Below are positions 11,101 to 19,008 of a stretch of 64,000 nucleotides of DNA, piece by piece; positions within the stretch are counted from its first letter, which is position 1, and each line of letters starts with the position of its first letter. The stretch comes from Pseudomonas alloputida (GTDB lineage: Bacteria; Pseudomonadota; Gammaproteobacteria; Pseudomonadales; Pseudomonadaceae): NCBI RefSeq assembly GCF_021283545.2, contig NZ_CP128540.1, positions 4,437,501 to 4,501,500 of the forward strand, written 5' to 3'. Below the pieces are notes generated by a model that saw nothing but the letters and a program-made list of their open reading frames with translations, made no database searches and was not told the origin of the DNA. The position numbers were made by a program, and so were the translations under genes.

Positions 11101-12978
11101 CAGGCTCAGGCCTTCGCTGTAGGTGAAGGCGAAGTCGTGGATCCAGTATTCGCGGCCATTGGCATGGCGCAGGCGGTACGGGAACTCGCCGAGCACGCGC
11201 AGGCCGAGGTTTTCCAGAATCGGCAGCACGTCGGACAGCGCCAGCGGGGTGTCGGCGTGGTACAGCTTGCAGTGCAGGATGCGCTCGCCCACCTGGGTCA
11301 ACGGCTGGTAGAAGCTCATGGCCAGCGGCTTGCTTTCCGACAGGTTCAGCACATGCTGCAGGTCGACCACCGCCGAGTGCGCGGCGAAGCGCTCGCGGTA
11401 ACCGGCCGGGAAGCCTTTGGGGAAATCGGCGAGGATGTTGGTGCCCTGGGCTTCGCCGAAGTTCTCCACCACCAGTGCCGAGTAGTCGTCATGCCACGAG
11501 CGGCAGGCCTGGATGACTTCGCGTTCCAGCTGCTGCGGGTCGATGTCGATACGGTTCTTGGGGTCGACCCGCAGGATCAGTTGCACACGGGCCAGTACCG
11601 ATTCGGAGAAGAAGGTCCAGAACTCGCAGTCGCTGGCCTTCAGGCGCTCCATCAGCACCTGCTGGATCTTCTGCCGTACTTCGGTGGAATAGATTTCACG
11701 CGGGACGTAGGCCAGGCAGTAGCAGAAGCGGCCATACGGGTCTTTACGCAGGAACACGCGGATCTTGTTGCGCTCCTGGATCTGCACGATTGCCATGACC
11801 GTGCTGAACAGCTCGTCGATCGGCGTCTGGAACAGGTCGTCGCGCGGCAGCACTTCCAGCACCTGGGCCAGTTCCTTGCCCAGGTGGGCCTTGGGATCAA
11901 AGCCCGAACGGCGCTCGACTTCGGCCACCTTCACGCGGATGTACGGAATGGCATGCACGCTTTCGCCATACACCGACGAGGTGTACAGCCCCATGAAGCG
12001 GTGCTCCTTGATGACCTTGCCGTCGGCGTCCAGCTGGCGGATCGACACGTAGTCCGGGTAGGCCGGGCGGTGCACGCGGCTGGGCAGTGCGGCCTTGGCG
12101 AACGACAGCAGCAGCGGCTCGTTGAGGTAGGCCACAGCGTAGTCTTCGATGCGCAGCTCTTCTGCGGTCAGGCCCACGCGCAGACGGCGCGGCAGGCCGA
12201 GGAACGACTGCTCGTCGTAGACCATCTGGCCGCCATCGGCGTCGCCCTTGACGGTGAATTCTTCATAGCCCAGGAAGGTGAAGTGGTTATCCAGCAGCCA
12301 TTCGAGGAAGGCCTTGACTTCGCCTTTCTCGTTTTGGGCGGGGCCAAAGGCGGTTTGCTCCACCTGCGCTACCACTTCACGCAGCTTGGCCTTCATCGGT
12401 TCGAAGTCGGCCACCACCACCCGTACCTCGGCCAGCACCTGCTCGATCTCGCGGGTCAGCACTGTCAGCTCGGCGGCATTGGCGCAGCGGTCGATCTCCA
12501 GGTACATCAGTGACTCGTAGCGCACGCCTTCGCCCTGGGTTCCCTTGGGCAGCAGCTCCAACAGCTCGCCCTTGGCGCCACGGCGCACGCTGAGCACGGT
12601 GGTTTGCAGGGTGTGGATGCTGTAGCCACGGCGGTTGAGCTCGGTGCGCACCGAGTCGACCAGGAACGGCAGGTCATGGTGCAGCACTTCGACCACGGTA
12701 TGGGTCGACTGCCAGCCATTGCGTTCGTAATCAGGGTTGTACACCCGCACTTGCGGGTATTCGGGGTCGAAACGCTCGATGATGCGCCAGGCTGACAGGG
12801 TGCAGCCGGCCAGGTCGGAAAGCCTGCGCTGGGTGAGTTCGTCCAGAGAGATGATGCCGAAGAACTGCTCGGCGAACAGCGCCACTTGTGGCAGGGACTG
12901 TTCGCTGATGTGCTGCGCCAGGGCCGCTTGCAGTTGATGCTGGAAGTCGGCTTTGCTGGCTGCGGTGAAGAACGCCAT
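8113..12978 (-). CDS. gdhB: NAD-specific glutamate dehydrogenase, large type
   Basis: Oxidises glutamate to 2-oxoglutarate and ammonium with NAD. At 1,621 residues it belongs to the 180-kDa class, where long N-terminal ACT-like regulatory regions precede the catalytic core. The core is marked by [29 protein letters not shown], the substrate-lysine motif PVGAKGGF and the NAD-binding stretch [13 protein letters not shown]. The chosen ATG at 12978 ([16 protein letters not shown]) has GGAG upstream and yields the usual family length; the frame stays open to 13209 but that extension looks non-coding. The gene is monocistronic and convergent with ppsR. Confidence 0.96.
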   Translation of the reverse strand: [1621 protein letters not shown]

Positions 12979-13310
12979 CTGTGGTACTCCGCTTGGGCTT
13001 TGTAATAATTGAAGCGTCGCTGCGTGCGCCGTGTACGGATCAACGATAGCCAACCCGTGGCATGACGGACGGTAAAAAACCAGACGTTGAACGTGCGCAG
13101 GCACGCCCAGGGCTCGCCGAAGCTTAACGACTGATCGGTCATCTACGCTTGCAGCGCTGCGACAATTTCGGTCAAGGGGCGGTAACTTTACGTTTATGCC
13201 TGTACGCAAGACTGTCAGAATTCCCTTCCGTTTCCTTTGACCCGAGCCTGCTCATGCAAATCAACACCGCCCTGCTGTTCGCCACCCCTTGCGATGACGA
13301 GGAAGACAAC

Positions 13311-13607
13311 ATGGCGACCCTGTGCTGCCACAGCGACAAGGGTCAGATGTTCCTGCTTACCCGTTACCCGGACGAGGACACCGTCGACCTGACGCTGGAT
13401 GACGAGCCGTCGACGCTGGATGGCCTTAAGGTGACCCTGAGCGCCAAGCGCCTGCTGATCGAAGTGGCGGCAGGCGACCGGGACGCGCTGAAGGGGGATG
13501 AAGTACTGGAAATCAACCTGACCAGCGATTTGAGTGACATGGATGAAGTGAAGGAAACCCTGGAGAACATCCTGGCCGGTACTGGAACCTTGGTCTGCGA
13601 GCTTTGA
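13311..13607 (+). CDS. Conserved small acidic protein of unknown function
   Basis: 98 residues (MATLCCHSDKGQMFLLTRYP...), acidic, no signal peptide or membrane segment. Its alternating strand/helix look (GLKVTLSAKRLLIEVAAGD, EVLEINLTSDLSDMDEVKETLENIL) suggests a small folded domain. The ATG at 13311 has GAGGAAG five bases upstream. An in-frame ATG at 13254 would add 19 residues but lacks a good ribosome site. It is divergent from gdhB across about 330 bases (12979-13310) in which I see no other gene. I do not recognise the family. Confidence 0.7.
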   Translation: MATLCCHSDKGQMFLLTRYPDEDTVDLTLDDEPSTLDGLKVTLSAKRLLIEVAAGDRDALKGDEVLEINLTSDLSDMDEVKETLENILAGTGTLVCEL

Positions 13608-13644
13608 ACCCTGCCTAGTGGGAGCGCGGTCCACCCTGTGGGAG

Positions 13645-13676
13645 CGCGCCAGCTTTTAGAAATTGAGCAAGACAGT
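13645..13676. repeat. 32-bp dispersed repeat, copy A
   Basis: Identical over 32 bases to 25679-25710. The core contains CAGCTTTTAGAAATTGAGCA. It is flanked here by CTGTGGGAG on the left and CCCCCACA on the right, REP-like ends in opposite orientation. Confidence 0.85.
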
Positions 13677-13690
13677 TGCCCCCACAATGA

Positions 13691-14596
13691 TCAGGCCAGC
13701 GCCTGCTGCATTTCTTTGGCCTGCACCCGCAACGCCTCGCAAAACGGCTCCACCGCTGCCGATGCCGGCCGATGGTCCGGGCGTATGAGCATCACCTGAT
13801 AGGGCACCGATACCCGTAACCTGCGGATCGGCAACCCGCCTTGCGCCGCCTCCAGCCCGCTGAGCGGGTTGATGATCGCCACCCCCAGGCCTTGCCTGAC
13901 CATGGCGCACACCGAAGCGGCACTGGTGGTTTCGATGACCGTGCGGCGGTTAACCCCGGCTGCACGAAAGTGCTGATCCAGACGCTGGCGGTAGGTATCC
14001 AGGCTGGCCAGGTTAATGAAATCGACCTCATGGAAATCACTCAGCTCCAGTTCAGCCTTCACCTGCAGCGGGTGATGCTCGGGCAACACGCACACCATGT
14101 TGGCACTGAACAGCAATTCACCATACGCGCCGCGCGGTATCTGTTCGACTTCAGTCAGGCCAAGGTCATGCTGCTGGGCAACCAGTGACTCCTCCAGCAA
14201 CGGCGACTCCTGCGCCAGAATGCTCACGCTCACGCCACTGTGCTGCTGGTGAAAGCGCTGGCAAGCCTTGGGCAACAAGGTTTGCGAGAACAGCGGCAGG
14301 CAGGTGATGGCCAGCCGGCCCTGCTCGAAGTTGCGGATGGCCTGGGCAAAGCGATCGATCCGCTCCAGCCCGACGTAGGCCCGCTCGACCTCTTCGATCA
14401 ACAGCAGCGCCTGGGCCGTCGCCACCAGGCGCCCGCCCTCGCGCTCGAACAGGTTCAGGCCAGTCACCTGCTCCAGCCGCGCCAGTTCGCGGCTGACGGT
14501 CGGCTGCGAGGTGAACAGCAGGCGCGCCGCCCCCGTGACACTGCCAGCGGCCATGATGGCGCGGAACACTTCGATGTGGCGGACGGACAGTTTCAC
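13691..14596 (-). CDS. LysR-family regulator of the adjacent decarboxylase
   Basis: 301-residue LTTR. The N-terminal winged helix-turn-helix is MKLSVRHIEVFRAIMAAGSVTGAARLLFTSQPTVSRELARLE; the effector-binding domain fills about 90-295. The reading frame opens with GTG at 14596. It is divergent from the diaminopimelate decarboxylase gene at 14720, the classic LysR/lysA arrangement, in which LysR activates lysA and responds to diaminopimelate and lysine. A 20-bp perfect palindrome lies between the two starts. Calling it LysR proper is inference from this position. Confidence 0.88.
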   Translation of the reverse strand: MKLSVRHIEVFRAIMAAGSVTGAARLLFTSQPTVSRELARLEQVTGLNLFEREGGRLVATAQALLLIEEVERAYVGLERIDRFAQAIRNFEQGRLAITCLPLFSQTLLPKACQRFHQQHSGVSVSILAQESPLLEESLVAQQHDLGLTEVEQIPRGAYGELLFSANMVCVLPEHHPLQVKAELELSDFHEVDFINLASLDTYRQRLDQHFRAAGVNRRTVIETTSAASVCAMVRQGLGVAIINPLSGLEAAQGGLPIRRLRVSVPYQVMLIRPDHRPASAAVEPFCEALRVQAKEMQQALA

Positions 14597-14646
14597 GGCA
14601 ATACCCGGAGAGTCGACAATGGGTATATCAAATATGAATGGCAGAT

Positions 14647-14666
14647 AGAAAAATAGCTATTTTTCT
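14647..14666. promoter_or_regulatory. Perfect 20-bp palindrome, probable LysR operator
   Basis: AGAAAAATAGCTATTTTTCT lies between divergent regulator (start 14596) and decarboxylase (start 14720). An AT-rich perfect palindrome about 53 bases upstream of the decarboxylase start fits an LTTR activation site and its A/T-rich T-N11-A logic. Confidence 0.6.
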
Positions 14667-14719
14667 GAATTCACCCTTTGGCTCATCCTCGTGGCCTTCC
14701 TTATACGAGTAACGCCACC

Positions 14720-15952
14720 ATGACCGCACCCTTCACCCTCTTGGCCGAGGCGGTTCGCCAGCACGGCTCGCCACTATGGGCATACGACACCCGCACCATC
14801 GCCGATCGTGTCGAGCAGCTGAACGTGTTCGACACCGTACGTTTCGCCCAGAAAGCCAACCCGAACTTGCATGTGCTGCGCCTGATGCGCGCCCATGGCC
14901 TGGTGCTGGACGCCGTGTCGCTGGGTGAGATGGAACGGGCCTTCGCCGCCGGCGCGAGCGTTGACGGTGACCCTGCCGGCGTGGTGCTGACCTGCGACGC
15001 GCTGGACCGCCCCACCCTGGAACGCGTGGTGGCGTCGAAGATCGAAGTCAACGCCGGCTCCATCGACATGCTGCACCAACTGGGTGAGCGCTCGCCCGGC
15101 CACCGCGTGTGGATCCGCATCAACCCGGGCTTCGGCCATGGCCACAGCCGCAAGACCAATACCGGCGGCGAAAACAGCAAGCATGGCATCTGGCACGAAG
15201 AGCTGGACGAGGCGCTGGCGTGCATCAAGGCCCATGGCCTGCACCTGGTGGGCGTGCACATGCACATTGGCTCCGGGGTGGACTACCAGCACCTGGAACA
15301 GGTGGCCCGCTCGATGATCGAGCTGATCGGCCGCCTGGGCGTGGACATCGAGGCGTTCTCCATCGGCGGCGGCCTTTCCACCCCTTACCGCAGCACCGAC
15401 AAACCGGTCGACCTGCAGCGTTATGCGCAGACCTGGGCGGTGGCGCGCAAGGAGATCGAAGCGATGCTCGGCCACCCGGTGCGCATGGAGATCGAACCCG
15501 GGCGCTTCCTGGTGGCGGAGTCGGGCTATCTGGTGGCCGAAGTCCGTGCCGTGAAACAGGTGGGGCGCAATACCTTCGTCATTATCGACGCCGGCTTCAA
15601 CGACCTGATGCGCCCGGCGATGTACGGCGCCTACCACGGCATGACCCTGCTCGATGCCGATGGCCAGGCAGTAGATCGCCCGCGCCAGCCGACCGTGGTG
15701 GCCGGGCCGTTGTGTGAATCGGGTGACGTGTTCACCCAGGATGACCAGGCACTGACCCCGCAGGACCTGCCCCAGGCACAGGTGGGCGACCTGCTGGTGA
15801 TCCACGATGCCGGGGCCTATGGCGCGTCGATGTCGTCGAACTACAACAGCCGGCCGCTGCTGCCGGAGTTCCTGATCGAGAACGGTGCCCTGCGGATGAT
15901 CCGCCGGCGGCAGACGGTGCAGGACCTGCTGAGCCTGGAGGCGGATTTCTAA
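14720..15952 (+). CDS. lysA: Diaminopimelate decarboxylase-type PLP enzyme
   Basis: 410-residue fold-type III PLP decarboxylase; the family converts meso-diaminopimelate to lysine and CO2. The PLP lysine is K45 in FAQKANPN. The phosphate loop is GGG at 216-218, and C332 in GPLCESGDVF supplies the active-site Cys at the dimer interface. GAYGASMSSNYNSRP near the C-terminus is typical. ATG at 14720 gives MTAPFTLLAEAV. Many pseudomonads carry a second lysA, and the dedicated divergent LysR suggests regulated expression. An alternative amino or carboxynorspermidine substrate is less likely given CESGD and SNYNSRP. Confidence 0.87.
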   Translation: MTAPFTLLAEAVRQHGSPLWAYDTRTIADRVEQLNVFDTVRFAQKANPNLHVLRLMRAHGLVLDAVSLGEMERAFAAGASVDGDPAGVVLTCDALDRPTLERVVASKIEVNAGSIDMLHQLGERSPGHRVWIRINPGFGHGHSRKTNTGGENSKHGIWHEELDEALACIKAHGLHLVGVHMHIGSGVDYQHLEQVARSMIELIGRLGVDIEAFSIGGGLSTPYRSTDKPVDLQRYAQTWAVARKEIEAMLGHPVRMEIEPGRFLVAESGYLVAEVRAVKQVGRNTFVIIDAGFNDLMRPAMYGAYHGMTLLDADGQAVDRPRQPTVVAGPLCESGDVFTQDDQALTPQDLPQAQVGDLLVIHDAGAYGASMSSNYNSRPLLPEFLIENGALRMIRRRQTVQDLLSLEADF

Positions 15953-16335
15953 AGATCGCCCCTGGGCGTGCACACTCTTTTGCGGGCACGCCCGCTTCCA
16001 ACTGGCCTTCACCTCCAGCTTCATCCCCCGGCACGCTCAAGCTGGGTGAGATCGGGCCGCTTTGCGGCCCTGTCTCGATGCGGCACCGTATTAAAAAAAG
16101 CGACCAGGGTGGCTCTGCACCCGATAGCCCTGGCGCAACGAGAGGCAGGTGGGTTGACGTGAAAGGCGACGAAAAGCCTGCCAACGTCAACGATACCGCT
16201 TAATCAGAAATTTCCTACGCACCTATCGGAAGCGCAATGCTCCTTTGAGAAGTGATTCCTCGCTAGTGTCCAGCCTCGGGTCGAATGCAACGCTTGCATG
16301 CATTTGATGATTATCCCTGCTCGCTGGAGCTATAC
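15953..16335. other. 383-base intergenic region with a hairpin
   Basis: No gene is seen. At 16048-16076 GAGA-TC-GGGCCGC and GCGGCCC-TG-TCTC arms enclose TTT; it may end lysA transcription but has no immediate T run. A degenerate REP-like piece (CGGGCACGCCCGCTTCC) lies near 15980. The rest should hold the effector promoter, which I could not assign. Confidence 0.5.
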
Positions 16336-19008
16336 ATGGACTCGTTGAAAGAAACCCTCGAACTGTGCAGGCGCATCACCTCCGGCTACCGCCCGGCCCT
16401 GCGTAACAGCCCCGTCGCCGACTGCACCCGCCGCTTCGAACTGCTGCCCCTGCGCTACGCCGCCGTCGGCGGCAACCCGGCACAACGTGCCCGCCTGCCC
16501 AAATTGCCGGGCTATCTCAGCCCGTTCCAGGATGTCGGCGAGCTGACCCATTCCAGCTACGCCATCCGCCCTTTGCGCGAGGGCTTTCTCTACCTGCTGA
16601 TCAAGCGCCATAGCGCACCGGCCTACGAATGGCACAGCCAGTACCGCGTGGCGCCCAATGGCTCGCTGCTGTACATCAGCAGCGACGCCCCCTGGGAGCC
16701 TGCCCCCAGCGCCGGCAATCTGGATGAGATCCTTCGCGGTTTCGGCTGGACCATCACCCTCTACGACCTGGATGACATCCAGGAGCTGCGTCCATTGTTC
16801 AGCCCTTCCCCGCTGACCCCGCGCATGCTCGACAACTACCGCCTGCTCGACGACGAATACCGCAGCAGCCTGCCCACAATCGATATCGCCCGCTTCATCC
16901 AGCCTTCCGACGCCCCGCCACAGCCCCACGTCCTCAAGCATGACCAACTGAGCTGGGTGGCCGACTTCAAGGCCCAGGACGATGCAGACCTGCAGGCGCT
17001 ACTGGACCTGCAGCCGTTCAACAACGACCAGATCGTCTCGCCGCACGCATCACGCCAAGCGCTGGCACCGCTGGTGAACCACAGCAAACCCCGTGGCGCC
17101 GCCATCGTCATCGAAGACGCCATCGGGATCACCCAGGAGCTCAACGCCTGGCGCAACGCCGCTGTCGAGGATGTGAAAACCCAGTGGCTGGCGCGAACTG
17201 TGGAGCCCGGGGTCGACAACGAGCGCAAGCTGCTGGTCGCGCAGTCGTTTCTGGAAATCGAAAAGCTCTACCCGCAGATGGTGGCCGAGCAGATCGTCAA
17301 GCGCGAAGTCATGGCCGAAAAAGTCCGCAACCAGCTCCACCTGCATCCCGAGATCTACTTGTTCTCCGAACGGGCCAGGCAACAGGCCGATGCCCATGAT
17401 GAACGCATGAAGCCGCACATGGCGCAGTTCGAGCGCGGCGTCCGCAGCAAAGTCCAGGCCCGCCAGGATGCCGGCGAGTTCCGTAAGCGGTTCGATCAGA
17501 AATACGGCCACCTGGTCGACCGCCAGGCCATGCACGATCAGCTCGACGGTTTCGAGCAGGCCATGCAACACGCTCAGCAAGCCGCCGAAGACCGCGCCAA
17601 GGACCATACCCGCTGGGTGGTCAGCGAACGCTTGTTGCAAGCGCTGGACCGCTACGACAACGCCGACCTCATCAACGGCCTGGCCTTTGCCGAACAGACC
17701 GGCCAGTGCGTGATCGGCATGGAGTTGAGTGAAGGGGGCACGAAGGTACTGGACCACTGGTGGCGCAGTGACGTGGCAGACCGGGGCAACCTGGCAATAC
17801 GCGGCATCACCTACAACCAGGAGGACCTGCGGGAAGAACTGGCGGCGCTGCTGGAAGCGGCCAAAAGCGAACCGCCGTCAGCGTCATCCTTCGCCCTGCC
17901 GGAAGCGCTTGCCAGGCAAGCCCATGTCGCTGCCAATGCCTTTGGGCGCATCAACACCCTGTATGAACAGATGCAAGCACAGAGCAGCACGGCCAGCATC
18001 GGCCTGTATGCCTGGTACGTCGCGTTGGGGCGGCAAGTGCTGCGCACCGCGACCCCCAACAGCATGGACCGCGCACTGCACCAGGGTTTGCGGCTGACCT
18101 TGTTCGCTTCGGTGCATGAAACGGCTGTCGATATTCGCCTGAGTGAAGCTGCACGTAGCGGGCAGCCCATCAACCCACAACGCAGCGCAGGCCAGGTATC
18201 AAGGTACCTCGACCAGGCTTGGGCTGAAGGGTTGATGCAGGCCCGGAACAGTGACTTCTACAAAGTGCGTGTTTCCGGGCTAGTGTGCCTGCTGGAGGGG
18301 ATGCTGATGGCCTTCAAAGCGCGCGAACTGCCTGACAGTGATGCGCGGGTGAAGACCGAACTCCTGGCGGCCGCGATGACTACGGCTGCGGCGGGCTTCG
18401 AAGTTGGAGCCAGTTATGTGGACCAGGTGGTCGCGCGGTACGGCGCGAACAGTGTGACCGGACGAGGAGCAGCGGCCGCTCTAGGGCGTTTGAAACTATG
18501 GGGCGCCAGTTTAGCTGGCACCGGGGGGTTGGTACTCGCGTGGTGGGATTTCACTGACTCGATTGAGCATTACAAAAGCAGCCAGAGTGGCGCTACCAAG
18601 CAGGTTCAAAAAAACTCCAGACTCTTGGCGGCTACTTATTTTGTAAGAGGGGTCGCTACAGTGACTCTCTCACTTGCTGAGTTAGGAACGGCCGTTGCGA
18701 CTGCAAAACCTTTTTTCGACTACCTTTCTCAAAATGCCAAGACCAAGCTCGTCAGGATGCTATCCACCTCATTGGGAGCACTTGCAAAAAAGCTCGGAAC
18801 GCAGGCTGCTCGGTTATTACTTACCCGCCTCGTTCTTGGGGCGTTCTGGATTGGCTTGGTCCTCACATTGATTATTTACATATTTGAAGACGACGCTTTG
18901 GAAAAGTGGTGCAAACGCAGCAGCTTTCGCTTTGCAAAAAACTCAAGACCGTTTGAAGAACAAGAAGAGCTGAAGACCCTGCACTCCGCATTCAGCGAGG
19001 TATTGTGA
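16336..19008 (+). CDS. Type VI secretion effector, VasX/BTH_I2691-like
   Basis: 890-residue protein. The N-terminal 150 residues carry the VasX-type region (CTRRFELLPLRYAAVGG, then SSYAIRPLREGFLYLL and a YDLDD segment). The middle is long, charged and helical. The last 180 residues have hydrophobic stretches at about 710-738, 763-795 and 826-851, consistent with a membrane-inserting, colicin-like toxin end as in VasX. GGAG sits seven bases before ATG 16336; a start at 16285 is possible. Base composition turns AT-rich from about 18580. The next gene overlaps by one base and is the probable immunity gene. No vgrG, PAAR or adaptor is adjacent, so the carrier is unknown. Confidence 0.8.
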   Translation: MDSLKETLELCRRITSGYRPALRNSPVADCTRRFELLPLRYAAVGGNPAQRARLPKLPGYLSPFQDVGELTHSSYAIRPLREGFLYLLIKRHSAPAYEWHSQYRVAPNGSLLYISSDAPWEPAPSAGNLDEILRGFGWTITLYDLDDIQELRPLFSPSPLTPRMLDNYRLLDDEYRSSLPTIDIARFIQPSDAPPQPHVLKHDQLSWVADFKAQDDADLQALLDLQPFNNDQIVSPHASRQALAPLVNHSKPRGAAIVIEDAIGITQELNAWRNAAVEDVKTQWLARTVEPGVDNERKLLVAQSFLEIEKLYPQMVAEQIVKREVMAEKVRNQLHLHPEIYLFSERARQQADAHDERMKPHMAQFERGVRSKVQARQDAGEFRKRFDQKYGHLVDRQAMHDQLDGFEQAMQHAQQAAEDRAKDHTRWVVSERLLQALDRYDNADLINGLAFAEQTGQCVIGMELSEGGTKVLDHWWRSDVADRGNLAIRGITYNQEDLREELAALLEAAKSEPPSASSFALPEALARQAHVAANAFGRINTLYEQMQAQSSTASIGLYAWYVALGRQVLRTATPNSMDRALHQGLRLTLFASVHETAVDIRLSEAARSGQPINPQRSAGQVSRYLDQAWAEGLMQARNSDFYKVRVSGLVCLLEGMLMAFKARELPDSDARVKTELLAAAMTTAAAGFEVGASYVDQVVARYGANSVTGRGAAAALGRLKLWGASLAGTGGLVLAWWDFTDSIEHYKSSQSGATKQVQKNSRLLAATYFVRGVATVTLSLAELGTAVATAKPFFDYLSQNAKTKLVRMLSTSLGALAKKLGTQAARLLLTRLVLGAFWIGLVLTLIIYIFEDDALEKWCKRSSFRFAKNSRPFEEQEELKTLHSAFSEVL

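Noticed and set aside
8488..12513. Open frame of 1,341 codons on the plus strand opposite gdhB
   Set aside because: It is antisense to an unmistakable NAD-glutamate dehydrogenase. Its composition (His/Gln/Val rich, no domain) is what high third-position GC produces on the opposite strand.
18466..18486. GCGGCCGCTCTAG string resembling a cloning-vector polylinker
   Set aside because: The match stops at TCTAGG (no XbaI site follows), and the sequence lies in frame within the effector gene with normal coding on both sides. Chance resemblance, not vector.
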